A stretch of DNA of 64,000 nucleotides from Streptomyces hygroscopicus (GTDB lineage Bacteria > Actinomycetota > Actinomycetes > Streptomycetales > Streptomycetaceae), in the NCBI GenBank assembly GCA_002021875.1, contig CP018627.1, positions 10,416,001 through 10,480,000 of the forward strand, given 5' to 3'. This document shows positions 8,692 to 17,205 of this stretch, piece by piece. The position numbers and the translations under genes are program-made. Below the pieces are notes generated by a model. That model was given only the letters and a program-made list of their open reading frames with translations. It had not been told where the DNA came from and did not search any database. The stretch's first letter is position 1, and every line of letters starts with the position of its first letter.

Positions 8692-9014
8692 GGACGGGGC
8701 CTCCGGTCTCGGTTTCGGCCTGTGCGGACGGCGCGCGTCCCCATGGACAGGACGCACACAGAGCCATACGGAGAACCGGCCTCGCGCGTTCACCTGACCT
8801 ACGGAGGGCTGTCAGGTCTCGCCGAGCACGATCGTCACTCACGGGGGCATCACGTACGCCGTGGCCGTGCGACAGGTGCGACGGTAAGGGCGTCGTCTCG
8901 TATTTCCGTGGCTGCCGGCGTCCCCGGATGACATGGCGAAGTCGCGGAGGCGGCCCGCGGGGTGCACAGTCGGTTGCGGTGGGCTCACCAGCCGGATTTG
9001 AAAGGAGCCCGGCG
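8692..9014. promoter_or_regulatory. 323 bp intergenic region between divergent genes
   Basis: No convincing gene. It holds the ribosome binding site AAAGGAG at 9001-9007 for the transporter, and an inverted repeat ACCTGAC / GTCAGGT (8792-8798 and 8811-8817, 12-base spacer) that could be an operator. No clear -10/-35 pair was seen. Confidence 0.4.
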
Positions 9015-9992
9015 ATGACCGTACGGCGCGTCCCGCCCAACATTTTCAGCATGGCCTTCGGCCTGGCCGGTCTCGGCGGTACCTGGGTGGCCGCTGGTCA
9101 GGCCGGGCATGTGCCGGTGATCGTCGGAAGAGCCCTGATCGGACTGGCCACTGTCGTATGGCTGGTATCGGTGGGATGGTATCTGCGCTACGTGTGCGGC
9201 GGCGGGGGGAGGCTCCGCGCCGATCTGGAAGACCCCGTGGCGAGTCCGTTCACCTCCCTGGCGCTGATCACCCCGATGCTGTTGGCGGCCCAGGGACTGG
9301 CGCCGTACAGCCCGATGGCGGGAAAGGTTCTGGTGGACGTCTTTCTCGTGCTGACCGTGTTGTTCGGCGGATGGCTCACCGGACAGTGGGTCTGCAGGGA
9401 CATGGAACTGGACCGGATGCACCCCGGCTACTTCCTGCCCACTGTGGCCGGCGGCCTCGTTTCCTGCGCCAGCGCCGCGAGGGTGGGACAGACCCGGCTG
9501 GCCGAGGTCATGTTCGGCTTAGGCGTGATCTGCTGGTTCATCCTCGGTTCGATGATCACGGGAAGGCTGTTCCACCGCCCTCGACTGCCCGCGCCGCTCC
9601 TGCCGACGATGACGATCGAGGTGGCCCCCGCCGCCATCGCCAGCGTCGCCTACTTCGCACTCGACAAGGGCCGGGTGGACTTCATCGCGGCCGCGCTGGC
9701 CGGATACCTCTTGCTGATGGTCATCGTCCAGCTCCGGCTGGTCCCCCTCTACGCGCGCCTGCGGTTCACGGCCGCCACGTGGGCCTTCACCTTCTCCTGG
9801 GCCGTGGTCGCCACCACCACGCTGCACTGGATCGATGACGGCAAACCGGCGGGGCACCTCGTCTACACCTACCTCGTCCTCGCGGCCGTCACCATCCTCA
9901 TCGGCGGCATCGCGGCCCGGACCGTCCTGGCCCTGGCCCGTGGCGAACTGTTTCCGCCCTCGTCGCCCACCTCCGGCGCCCACAGCCCGTAG
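9015..9992 (+). CDS. TDT/SLAC1-family membrane transporter (TehA-like)
   Basis: 325 residues, starting at ATG 9015 with AAAGGAG 8 bases upstream. The N-terminus PPNIFSMAFGLAGLGGTW is the hallmark of the tellurite-resistance/dicarboxylate transporter family, and about ten hydrophobic segments follow, the expected topology. Members carry dicarboxylates, sulfite or anions; which one applies here cannot be told. It ends 20 bases from the convergent MFS gene. Confidence 0.8.
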   Translation: MTVRRVPPNIFSMAFGLAGLGGTWVAAGQAGHVPVIVGRALIGLATVVWLVSVGWYLRYVCGGGGRLRADLEDPVASPFTSLALITPMLLAAQGLAPYSPMAGKVLVDVFLVLTVLFGGWLTGQWVCRDMELDRMHPGYFLPTVAGGLVSCASAARVGQTRLAEVMFGLGVICWFILGSMITGRLFHRPRLPAPLLPTMTIEVAPAAIASVAYFALDKGRVDFIAAALAGYLLLMVIVQLRLVPLYARLRFTAATWAFTFSWAVVATTTLHWIDDGKPAGHLVYTYLVLAAVTILIGGIAARTVLALARGELFPPSSPTSGAHSP

Positions 9993-10011
9993 ACAAGCAG
10001 GGTTGAGTCAG

Positions 10012-11412
10012 TCATTTCTGTAGAAAAGCATGTCGACGCCGGGCTCGTGGGCCACAGCCGGGCCGTATCCGCGTCAGCAGCGTGATGACCAGGAGCGCGG
10101 CCCCGGCCAGACAGCAGCCCCCGGCCGTCATCAGGGCCGCGTCGAAGGCCGCGGCCATGGCGGCACCGTGCGCGTCGGCGGCGGGCCCGGACAGGGCCAC
10201 CCCCAGCCCCGCCGCGGTGGTGATGACCGTCTTGGTCACCCCCGACGCCTCCCCGGCGCGCTCGGGCCGCACCACCGCCTGGGTGGCGATGAGCGTCAGG
10301 GCGCCCGCGACCCCGAGCCCGGCCCCGCACCCCGTGACCGCGACGAGGAAGACCGGCAGGGTGGGCGCCGCCGCGGCGGTGCCCAGCGCCACCGCCCCCA
10401 GCACCAGAGCCCCGGCCATCGCCCGCACCGCGTCCGCCGTGCGGATCCGCCCCGCCACCGGCCCGGCCAGCGCCATCGCCGCCGCCGGGGCCAGGAAGGC
10501 CGCCCCCGCGCCCGTCGCCGACAGCCGCCACGGCCCCTGCAACGCCAGGGGCACGACGAACAGGACGACCACGGTCGCGGTATTGGCCGCCGCTCCGGCC
10601 GCCGTGAGAGCCACAAAGGGCCGGTTGCCGAACAGGGCGAGATCCACCAGCGGATGCGCCGCCGCCCGCTCATGCCGTACGAAGACGGCCCCGAGCCCGA
10701 CCGCCAGCACCAGGGCCGTCGCCGAGCGGCCCGAGGCCCAGCCCCAGAACTGCCCCCGGTCCACCAGGACCGCGAGCGCCGCGAGCGCGCCGGTCGCCGT
10801 CACCAGCCCCGCCGCGTCCACGGACGCCGGTGCGGTGGTGTCCCGCGACTCCCCGGCCCGTGCCGCGCACCCCGCCGCGACCAGCGCGAGGGGGACGTTC
10901 AGCCAGCACACCGCCCGCCAGGACACCGCCTCGGTGAGCACCCCGCCGACGTACGGCCCGCACACCGTGGCCACGCCCCCGATGCCCAGCGCCCGGCCCA
11001 TGACCCGCGCCCGCGAACCGGGCGGGCAGGCGTTCGTCAGCAGGGCGAGACCGGCCGGCATGGCCATCGCCCCGCCCGCGCCCTGCACCACCCGCGCGCC
11101 CACCAGCACCGGAAGCGACGGGGCCAGCGCACAGACCAGCGACGCCCCGCCGAACACCGCAAGACCCGCCGTCAGCAACCGGCGGCGGCCGTAGAGATCG
11201 CCCAGCCGCCCCGCGCCCGCCATCAGCGCGCCGGCCGCGAGCAGATACCCGCTCACCACCCACTGCAGGCCGCCTCCCGCCGCCCCCAGATCCCGCCCGA
11301 TCGCGGGCAGGGCCAGGTTCAGCGCGAACGCGTCCAGCTGGACGCAGAACACGGTCGCGGACACCGCCGCCAGCGCCCATCGCCCCGCGGACCCGCCACT
11401 TACCGCCGTCAT
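10012..11412 (-). CDS. MFS drug transporter, DHA2 (EmrB/QacA) type
   Basis: 466 residues from ATG 11412, chosen because GAGGAG lies 6 bases upstream; the frame is open to 11451. It has the DHA2 signature set: VQLDAFALNLALPAIGRDLGA in helix 1, motif A GRLGDLYGRRR after helix 2, a motif C-like VCGPYVGG, and enough hydrophobic stretches for 14 helices. Proton-driven efflux of lipophilic compounds is the family role. Its substrate is unknown and no TetR-type regulator is adjacent. Confidence 0.85.
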   Translation of the reverse strand: MTAVSGGSAGRWALAAVSATVFCVQLDAFALNLALPAIGRDLGAAGGGLQWVVSGYLLAAGALMAGAGRLGDLYGRRRLLTAGLAVFGGASLVCALAPSLPVLVGARVVQGAGGAMAMPAGLALLTNACPPGSRARVMGRALGIGGVATVCGPYVGGVLTEAVSWRAVCWLNVPLALVAAGCAARAGESRDTTAPASVDAAGLVTATGALAALAVLVDRGQFWGWASGRSATALVLAVGLGAVFVRHERAAAHPLVDLALFGNRPFVALTAAGAAANTATVVVLFVVPLALQGPWRLSATGAGAAFLAPAAAMALAGPVAGRIRTADAVRAMAGALVLGAVALGTAAAAPTLPVFLVAVTGCGAGLGVAGALTLIATQAVVRPERAGEASGVTKTVITTAAGLGVALSGPAADAHGAAMAAAFDAALMTAGGCCLAGAALLVITLLTRIRPGCGPRARRRHAFLQK

Positions 11413-11523
11413 CACACACTCCTCGGCACCCGAAAAGGACATGTCGGACACTGAGGCTGAAAGGAGAGACGAGCGAACGGAAGGAAACGGGCGCGGCCAC
11501 CCCGCCCGGGGAACGGCGATCGG

Positions 11524-12015
11524 TCAGCGGCGGGGCGGCAGCCGGTGCAGCTCCACGGCGGTCAGCCGCCCAGCCTCGATCGCGGCCGTCATAAACGTAC
11601 AGTACGGCTGCCGGCGCCGATCGGTGGGGGAGCCGGGGTTGAGCAGCCGCAGCGGCCCCTCGGCCGTGGAGTCCCACGGGATATGGCTGTGGCCGAACAC
11701 CAGCACATCGAGGTCGGGGAACCGCTCGGCGCAGCGCCGCTCCCGCCCCCGCGCCGCTCCGGTCTCGTGCACCACGCCCAGCCGCACCCCCGCCAGCTCG
11801 GCCCGGGCCACCTCCGGCAGCCGCGCCCGCAGCTCGGGCCCGTCGTTGTTGCCGTACACCCCGATCAGCCGCCGCGATCGCTCCTGGAGCAGATCGAGGG
11901 TGGCGAGGTCGACCCAGTCGCCCGCGTGGACCACGACATCGGCGTGCGGCAGCCGCTCCAGCAGCTCCCCGGGGAGCGCCTTGGCGCGCCGGGGGAGATG
12001 GGTGTCGGAGGTCAG
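11524..12015 (-). pseudogene. YfcE-like metallophosphoesterase, N-terminus lost at the prophage junction
   Basis: The frame carries the calcineurin-like motifs in order: SDTH right after the junction, HAGDW, GNND, then GHSH, and it ends normally with LLNPGSP. These are the metal ligands of the family, so nearly the whole enzyme is present. However, a TGA at 12016-12018 lies in frame two codons before TSDTH, and there is no start codon before the GTGs of the HAGDW segment. Only the first few codons have been displaced. The missing 5' end should sit beyond the right end of the prophage, outside this window. Confidence 0.85.
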
Positions 12016-12041
12016 TCACTCTAAAGCACCCTAAGAAGAAC
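12016..12041. other. Probable attL attachment site
   Basis: The short stretch between the stop of the integrase gene (12042) and the broken metallophosphoesterase frame. For large serine integrases the attachment site lies directly beside the integrase gene, which fits. The exact crossover dinucleotide cannot be set without attR or an empty site. Confidence 0.65.
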
Positions 12042-13673
12042 TCAGGCGCCGCGCCGGGCCTTCCGAATGACCGTGAACGGCTTGTCGGCCGGCGCCCAGA
12101 CCGGCACCACCTCGACCGCCTTGTCGAGACCCATCTCGATCCGTCTGATCAGCGAGCCGAGCATCACACGCTTCGACTCCACGCTGATGGTGTCCCATTC
12201 CTTGATCAATCCCTTGACCTTTTCCCGGTGCAGCATTGGCCCGGGCTGCGGCGCCTCTGCCTTCGGTAGCGCGTCGAGCTTTTCCTGTGCCGCATCGCGT
12301 TTCCCGATAATCCTGTCGCGGGTCCGCAGGTACGAGTCGCGCGGAATATCCCCGAGCGCGTGCCCTTCGGTCGCGCGGTCGAGGGCGGCCGCGAGTTTCG
12401 CGATCTCAGATGTCAGGCGCTTCCGCTTGACCTTGTCGTCCGGATTGGTACGCGGTTTCGGGATCACGATCCGGCCGGCAGCGATGTCGTCGATCTCCTT
12501 GCTGACGCGCATCAGCCAGTTGTACACCTCCAGCTCGATGGCGTCGCGTCGATTGCGCACAGGGTCGTGTGAGACGTGCCCCCGTGAGTTCATCCCGCAC
12601 CGGTAGTACGCACCGTGGACGTACCCGCCGGATGAGTGGAGCTGGCATCGCGCCTCTCTGCCTGCCTTGCGGCAGACACCGCAGAACACCAGCCCAGAGA
12701 GCGGATAGACAGGCGCGAGGGAACGTCTCGGCGTGCCTTTCCGTACCTCGCGGCGATCGCGGAACGCCTCCCACTCTTCGCCGGTGATGATCGCTTCGTG
12801 CTCGGCAGGGCGGTATTCCCAATGATCGAGCTTGAGGCATCGGTGTGTGGACATGCACCGCACGTCGCGCTTATGGGCACGGAGAAGACCAGCCGCGAAG
12901 CCGCTGTCTAGATACGTCTTGACGGCCTGGTCTTGCCAGGGATGGCCCCATGCGTTGACCATGCCGAGCCCGGTCCATCGCTGTGCCAGTTTCTTGAATC
13001 CGGTCTTTCCTGCGATGTACGTCGTGTATCCCTCGTAGGCTACTTCGGCTTGCTCGGCGAGTACCTGGTACCACTCGTCTTGCAGCGTCCACCCGCCCTC
13101 ACCGTCCGGGATGCGGCGCGGGTGCCATCGATACCCGAAGCGCTTCCGGCCGGTAGCGGGCAGCCCCATGGCGCGTCGCAGTTCGTGCGTCTCTCGCCAC
13201 TGCTCGCCTGCCCTATTGCTCTCGAATGCGGCGACGGCGAACAGCATGTCGCGGGTGAACTCGCCGACGGCGGTGGTCGCGTCGATGTCCTCGGTCGCCG
13301 AGATGAGTTCGCCGCCGACGTGCTCGATCCTGGCGAGGTTGATCGCGACACCGTGCCGGTTGCGACCGAAGCGCGAGAACTTCCACACCCAGATTTCGCG
13401 CAGGGGATTGTCGTTCGCTTCGATGAGTTCGATGCCCTGCATGATCTTGCGCTTGAAATGGCGGCCGGACTCGTCGAGATCCTCGATCCATTTCGCCACG
13501 TACCGGCCGCGGCGGGCGGCTGCCTCTTGGATGGCATCCATCTGGATCTGATTGCTGATCTTCTCCTCGCGCCATGTCGATACGCGCACATACCCGATTA
13601 CGGGAACTAATTCAGCGGTGGCGATCGATGGCATCGAGGGAACGTACAGAGTGCCTCGTGTGCCTGTTTTCAT
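12042..13673 (-). CDS. Large serine recombinase (phage integrase)
   Basis: 543 residues. The resolvase catalytic domain starts with VIGYVRVSTWREE (the Ser of VST is the nucleophile) and continues with WKFSRFGRNRHG (catalytic arginines) and GEFTRDMLFAVAAFE. Then come the recombinase domain (RRAMGLPATGRKRFGYRW) and a zinc ribbon (CGVCRKAGREARC, then YYRCGM). A long coiled-coil motif region lies at about 400-480. It integrates and, with a directionality factor, excises the prophage. ATG 13673 is used; Met14 is an alternative start. Last gene of the leftward block. Confidence 0.95.
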   Translation of the reverse strand: MKTGTRGTLYVPSMPSIATAELVPVIGYVRVSTWREEKISNQIQMDAIQEAAARRGRYVAKWIEDLDESGRHFKRKIMQGIELIEANDNPLREIWVWKFSRFGRNRHGVAINLARIEHVGGELISATEDIDATTAVGEFTRDMLFAVAAFESNRAGEQWRETHELRRAMGLPATGRKRFGYRWHPRRIPDGEGGWTLQDEWYQVLAEQAEVAYEGYTTYIAGKTGFKKLAQRWTGLGMVNAWGHPWQDQAVKTYLDSGFAAGLLRAHKRDVRCMSTHRCLKLDHWEYRPAEHEAIITGEEWEAFRDRREVRKGTPRRSLAPVYPLSGLVFCGVCRKAGREARCQLHSSGGYVHGAYYRCGMNSRGHVSHDPVRNRRDAIELEVYNWLMRVSKEIDDIAAGRIVIPKPRTNPDDKVKRKRLTSEIAKLAAALDRATEGHALGDIPRDSYLRTRDRIIGKRDAAQEKLDALPKAEAPQPGPMLHREKVKGLIKEWDTISVESKRVMLGSLIRRIEMGLDKAVEVVPVWAPADKPFTVIRKARRGA

Positions 13674-13682
13674 GGAACCTAC

Positions 13683-14063
13683 TTACGACGCGCTGCCATT
13701 CTTCCGAGCCTCGGAGGCCGAGCGGGCGCGGGGCAGTTTTAAGATCTGCGCGTCGCCCTCCTCGGGGGTCCCTGCCTCGCCTTCGAGTGCGTCGAGCCGG
13801 GCAGCTTTCCACCCCATCTCGGCGTATCGCCAACGCTCGCGAACCGTGAGCTTGGCGACTTCTGCCTGATGGGCTATCAGTGCCTCTGTATAGCACCGGT
13901 TGCGGGCATCAACGAGGCCGCCCACTCCGACGATCAGGGTCGCCAGACCTGCGCGCCATGTTCCGACATGATCGACGAGTATCGCGTGTGTGACGAGTGC
14001 GGCCCCCACAACCGTGATCGTCACTGCCACTACGGTTCTTGCTCGTCGTGCCCGCACCCGCAT
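13683..14063 (-). CDS. Small membrane protein between repressor and integrase
   Basis: 126 residues with two adjacent hydrophobic segments at about residues 10-30 and 37-52 and a charged C-terminal half (ERWRYAEMGWKAARLDALEGE). It lies 3 bases after the repressor and 9 bases before the integrase, so it is probably co-transcribed with both in the lysogen. The function is not recognised; the position suits an immunity or superinfection-exclusion role, which is inference only. Confidence 0.7.
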   Translation of the reverse strand: MRVRARRARTVVAVTITVVGAALVTHAILVDHVGTWRAGLATLIVGVGGLVDARNRCYTEALIAHQAEVAKLTVRERWRYAEMGWKAARLDALEGEAGTPEEGDAQILKLPRARSASEARKNGSAS

Positions 14064-14066
14064 GAT

Positions 14067-14546
14067 TCACCCCTCTGCGGCAGCACCCCCCGCGGCGCTG
14101 TCACCATCTGCCGGCCCCCGCCTTCGCAAGGACCGGATCATGGTCGTAAACCAGTCGTGATCCCCCTCCGGCACGCCAGCTAGAACGGCGAGCTCTTCGG
14201 GCGTCAAGCGCCGTTCGGACGATACCCCAATGTGACCGGATTCGTTTGGTGGATGCCGGAAGTCCGCTTCCGTTGCCTTCCCTGTCCGAATGAGGAACTC
14301 GGCTAGCGGCACGCCGAGATGGCGGGCGAGGGTCACCTGCGCTTCGTAGTCAGGCACTTGCCCCGCCATGATCCGCGTAACCGTGGAAGCGGCGAGCCCG
14401 GTTTCTTTGGCGAGCCTTGCCTTACCTCCTCCCCGGGGCGATTTAACATCGAATTTGCGTTCGGCCAGGATGCCCTTTAGCCATGTCAGCCAATCCGGCT
14501 CGCGTGGCTCGTGGCCTGGCGCCTGGTCTTCAGGTCGTCTCCGCAT
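14067..14546 (-). CDS. XRE-type repressor (immunity repressor candidate)
   Basis: 159 residues. A helix-turn-helix lies at about residues 41-75 (ARLAKETGLAASTVTRIMAG, then ARHLGVPLAEFLI). The C-terminal part (SERRLTPEELAVLAGVPEGD) may mediate oligomerisation; there is no S24 peptidase Ser/Lys pair, so control would not be by LexA-like self-cleavage. First gene of the leftward block, facing an operator-rich gap and a Cro-like gene: the standard immunity arrangement. Confidence 0.85.
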   Translation of the reverse strand: MRRRPEDQAPGHEPREPDWLTWLKGILAERKFDVKSPRGGGKARLAKETGLAASTVTRIMAGQVPDYEAQVTLARHLGVPLAEFLIRTGKATEADFRHPPNESGHIGVSSERRLTPEELAVLAGVPEGDHDWFTTMIRSLRRRGPADGDSAAGGAAAEG

Positions 14547-14586
14547 GTGCGCAGGCTACCGCTGATGGAACGACTCTATGTCGACA

Positions 14587-14600
14587 TTCCAGCGACGGAA
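14587..14600. promoter_or_regulatory. Operator-like site O1, TTCC-N6-GGAA
   Basis: TTCCAGCGACGGAA, perfect outer half sites. It lies on the repressor side of the gap, 41 bases from the repressor start, and would suit autorepression. Confidence 0.6.
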
Positions 14601-14711
14601 GCACAGGTCAAGCCTGTGACAGGGCAACCTTTTCGCCTTGCTGCACGTCGCCCCCCATCTTCGAACGTGCGTACGGCTGACGCAACCACCTAAGCGTGTG
14701 TCGCTCCTTCC

Positions 14712-14771
14712 TTCCGTCGAAGCAAGGAGCATGCTACCTTCCTTCCGTCGATGGAACTTCCGGCGATGGAA
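14712..14771. promoter_or_regulatory. Operator-like cluster O2-O4, TTCC-N6-GGAA
   Basis: Three sites: 14712-14725 (right half imperfect, GCAA), 14743-14756 (TTCCGTCGATGGAA) and 14758-14771 (TTCCGGCGATGGAA). The last two are 15 bases apart centre to centre and the last covers the Cro-like ribosome binding site, so occupancy should block early expression. Confidence 0.7.
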
Positions 14772-14783
14772 GGAACACGTGCA

Positions 14784-15029
14784 GTGTCCATCAGCATCCT
14801 TTTGCGTATCGACGAGTACCTGAAGCTCGCGACGGCGCACGGTCACCTCACCTACGAGGCGCAGGCACTCGCCGCCGGTCTCGGCGTCGGCACCATTCAC
14901 CGGGTCCGCAACGGCGGTCCGGCCGGGCCGAGCACGGTCGCGGCGATCTGCTCGACCTACGGGGTCGAGTTCAGCGACGTGTTCGTGCTGGGCAGCGCCG
15001 CGGCCAAGCCGGTGAAGGCGGCGGCATGA
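14784..15029 (+). CDS. Small XRE/Cro-like DNA-binding protein
   Basis: 81 residues from GTG 14784, chosen because GGAAGGA lies 9 bases upstream and because an earlier ATG (14751) would put the operators inside the gene. A helix-turn-helix fits residues about 22-52 (YEAQALAAGLGVGTIHRVRNGG, then AICSTYGVEFSDVF). First gene of the rightward operon opposite the repressor, so it is the likely Cro or early switch protein. It overlaps the next gene by ATGA. Confidence 0.75.
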   Translation: MSISILLRIDEYLKLATAHGHLTYEAQALAAGLGVGTIHRVRNGGPAGPSTVAAICSTYGVEFSDVFVLGSAAAKPVKAAA

Positions 15030-15262
15030 GCTACGAGCTCTATGTGCCGCAGGCGGTCAGCCGCGAACACGCGATGAAGGCTGCGGCCGCCGCGCTTCTC
15101 GACGCGGTCGCTGAGCGCGCGTCGCGCACGCCCCGCGAGGCGGCCGAGGCGGCGTTCTACCCCGGTCATCCGCTCGGGTCGGTCGACGCGATCGAGGCCG
15201 AGATCATCCGGCGCCGCGAGGCCGAGCCGGCCGACGCCGTCCAGATGCCGCGCGCCGCTTAG
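15026..15262 (+). CDS. Hypothetical early protein
   Basis: 78 residues, starting in an ATGA overlap with the Cro-like gene. Alanine-rich and helical (AMKAAAAALLDAVAERASR). No family recognised. The following 96-base gap contains a weak inverted repeat GGGGTCG / CGACCCC (15279-15285, 15308-15314). Confidence 0.7.
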   Translation: MSYELYVPQAVSREHAMKAAAAALLDAVAERASRTPREAAEAAFYPGHPLGSVDAIEAEIIRRREAEPADAVQMPRAA

Positions 15263-15358
15263 GCCAGCAACAACGAACGGGGTCGCCCCGCAACGCCAGC
15301 AGCGGAACGACCCCTCGGCACACCACCCCACCAACGGTCAGAAAGTGAGGCGAACGCC

Positions 15359-15712
15359 GTGAGCGCGAAGCCTACCGAACCCCCATCGCTCGACAACTAC
15401 CGCAAGACCAGCGACAACCGGCACGCCGTCGAGGCGATGCTCGGATACCTCAGCCTGCCCGCCCCGACGCTCGTGCCCCGCGCCGACGCCGTGCACGTCA
15501 CGGTCACCGACGTCGACGACCTCGGCGCGTGGGTGTGCGCCCTCGGCGGCGGTGTGCACCGGGGACCGAGCACCGACGGCGCGGCCCTGTGGACCCTGCA
15601 CACCGCGACGCCGACCCGCCGCGACGGGTCGAAGGTCAAGATCCGCGTGCACGTCGCGGTCGTTGACGGCGACGACGTCCTCGCGCGTGTCCGCCGGGCG
15701 GTGTCCGCATGA
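15359..15712 (+). CDS. Hypothetical early protein, paralogue-like to the next gene
   Basis: 117 residues from GTG 15359 with GTGAGG upstream. The central part (VTDVDDLGAWVCALGGGVHRG, then DGSKVKIRVHVAVVD) resembles the C-terminal half of the next protein (SLADWKRWTLALGADDS, then VARCTYRGVRTRLVGYG), suggesting a shared small domain. No known function. It ends in an ATGA overlap. Confidence 0.65.
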   Translation: MSAKPTEPPSLDNYRKTSDNRHAVEAMLGYLSLPAPTLVPRADAVHVTVTDVDDLGAWVCALGGGVHRGPSTDGAALWTLHTATPTRRDGSKVKIRVHVAVVDGDDVLARVRRAVSA

Positions 15713-16212
15713 GCCACAACCCGAACATCAACGCCGCCGCCCGTGTGGTCGCCGAGGCGATCGTGCACGGAGCGAGCAGCGACGTCGCCCTCGACGTGGC
15801 CCAGGCGCTCGACGACGCCGGTCTGCTCCTCCGCCCCGCTGCCGACCCGTTCACTTTGCCCGGCCGGAACCGGCCCGCGCCGAGCCCGGCCGCTGTGGCC
15901 GCGCTCGACACCTGCCGCCGCGCGAAGACTGCCGCCGACAAGGCGCGCGCCGAAGTGGTGGAGATGCCCGGCGAGCCAGAAGTGTCCGCCGCGCACGGCG
16001 AGGTGCAGATCGTCGTCCACCCGAAGTCGCTCGCCGACTGGAAGCGCTGGACGCTCGCGCTCGGCGCCGACGACTCGCAGTCGAAGAACACGGGCGGCGC
16101 CATGGTCGCCCGCTGCACGTATCGCGGTGTCCGGACTCGGCTCGTCGGCTACGGCGTGCCCGCGCTGCTCGGCTCGCACCTGCGCGGCAAGACCGAGGCG
16201 GCCGTCCGATGA
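15709..16212 (+). CDS. Hypothetical early protein
   Basis: 167 residues. An N-terminal helical part (AARVVAEAIVHGASSDVALDVAQALDDAGLL) is joined by a Pro/Ala linker to a beta-rich C-terminal domain like that of the preceding protein. It is part of the overlapped early operon. Function unknown. Confidence 0.65.
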   Translation: MSHNPNINAAARVVAEAIVHGASSDVALDVAQALDDAGLLLRPAADPFTLPGRNRPAPSPAAVAALDTCRRAKTAADKARAEVVEMPGEPEVSAAHGEVQIVVHPKSLADWKRWTLALGADDSQSKNTGGAMVARCTYRGVRTRLVGYGVPALLGSHLRGKTEAAVR

Positions 16213-16343
16213 CGGCGGGCGAGTACCGCGAGCTGATCGAAGCGCTCGCGTGGGGGCTCGGCGCCGGGCTGCTGCTGATGTTCGCGGGCGGAATCGATGA
16301 CGTCCGCCGCAGGCGCGACCGCAATTCGAGGGGGAAGTCATGA
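16209..16343 (+). CDS. 44-residue single-span membrane protein
   Basis: Very short gene, ATG 16209 to TGA 16343, linked to both neighbours by ATGA overlaps. One hydrophobic segment (ALAWGLGAGLLLMFAGG) is followed by a basic tail (DDVRRRRDRNSRGKS), giving a cytoplasmic positive C-terminus. Function unknown. Confidence 0.6.
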   Translation: MTAGEYRELIEALAWGLGAGLLLMFAGGIDDVRRRRDRNSRGKS

Positions 16344-16714
16344 GGCGCGATGCCCGCGAAACGCCGCCCGTCGACGGGCCGTTCCGCATCTACGTTGACC
16401 CGATTCCGGCTGGCGTCGAACTCGACATCACGGCGTTCGTCGAGGCGCTGCTGCTGACGATCGTCCGCGACGAGGCCGACACGATCGCCGAGATCGCCGA
16501 ACTCGACCAGTCTGCGCAGCACGCCGTTGCTCAGGGCAACACCGACTCGCACGCGGGTCATGAGCGCGACACCGAGATCGAGCGGCTCGCCGACCGGCTC
16601 GGCGCGAAGTTGCCGGTTTACGGGCGGCAGATGATGCGGCTCGCCGAGCGACTGCTGCAGCTTTCGCAGCCGCGGCCGGTTCCCGCGCAGCGTGAAGGCG
16701 GTGCGGCCGCATGA
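16340..16714 (+). CDS. Hypothetical early protein
   Basis: 124 residues, mostly helical and acidic in the middle (FVEALLLTIVRDEADTIAEIAELDQ). No recognised domain. ATGA overlaps on both sides. Confidence 0.65.
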   Translation: MRRDARETPPVDGPFRIYVDPIPAGVELDITAFVEALLLTIVRDEADTIAEIAELDQSAQHAVAQGNTDSHAGHERDTEIERLADRLGAKLPVYGRQMMRLAERLLQLSQPRPVPAQREGGAAA

Positions 16715-17205
16715 GCGCCCGCGACAAGCTGATCCGCGCCCTGACCCACGACAGCACGGGCGGGCTCGCCACCGAGCAGGACATCACGAGCGCCGCCGAG
16801 TTGGTCGGCGCCCGTGACGCCGAGGTGCTACGCGAGGCCGCCGCAGCGCTCCGTAAGGCTCGCCGCATGGGTCACCTGCTCCTCGTCTCCGAAGAGGAGT
16901 TCCTCGAGGAGATGGCCGAGGAAGGGAAGGGCACCAGCGGCGGCAGCCAGCCGAGCGCAGGCGAGCTCACCCACCAGCCGGGACACGAGCACACCGACAG
17001 CGAGACGGCATTCATGCAGATCGGCGCGGCGTCGTGGCCTCGCTGCGCGACGCTCATCCTCGATGGCCTGCCGCCGCTGATCGGGGCGTACAACGGCGCC
17101 GGGATGCGCCGAGCCCCGGGGCACGACGCGCTGATCATCGAGCCGATGCTGCTGTTCGCCAACAAGCCGACCGCCGCCGGGACAGGCGAGGGCGAGGCGC
17201 AGTGA
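16711..17205 (+). CDS. Hypothetical early protein
   Basis: 164 residues. The N-terminal half is helical (REAAAALRKARRMGHLL, then EEEFLEEMAEEGKG), and a linker leads to a compact C-terminal part (AASWPRCATLILDGLPPLIGAYNGAG). No recognised family. It overlaps the following nuclease gene by GTGA. Confidence 0.65.
   Translation: MSARDKLIRALTHDSTGGLATEQDITSAAELVGARDAEVLREAAAALRKARRMGHLLLVSEEEFLEEMAEEGKGTSGGSQPSAGELTHQPGHEHTDSETAFMQIGAASWPRCATLILDGLPPLIGAYNGAGMRRAPGHDALIIEPMLLFANKPTAAGTGEGEAQ

Larger units (their letters stand above)
14547..14783. promoter_or_regulatory. Immunity control region between divergent repressor and early operon
   Basis: A 237 bp gap with repeated TTCC/GGAA elements and an exact 15-base direct repeat CCTTCCTTCCGTCGA (14706-14720 and 14737-14751, 31 bases apart). 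The rightward ribosome binding site GGAAGGA (14768-14774) overlaps the last operator-like site. Promoter hexamers were not assigned with confidence. Confidence 0.75.

Noticed and set aside
10030..11454. A 474-codon rightward frame opposite the MFS transporter
   Set aside because: Antisense shadow, rich in Arg, Pro, His and Gln, with no hydrophobic pattern or family motif; the MFS gene on the other strand is unambiguous.
10670..12019. A 449-codon leftward frame crossing the phage junction
   Set aside because: It is an Arg/Gly/Ala-rich shadow overlapping the MFS gene and the metallophosphoesterase, both of which show clear family motifs in other frames.
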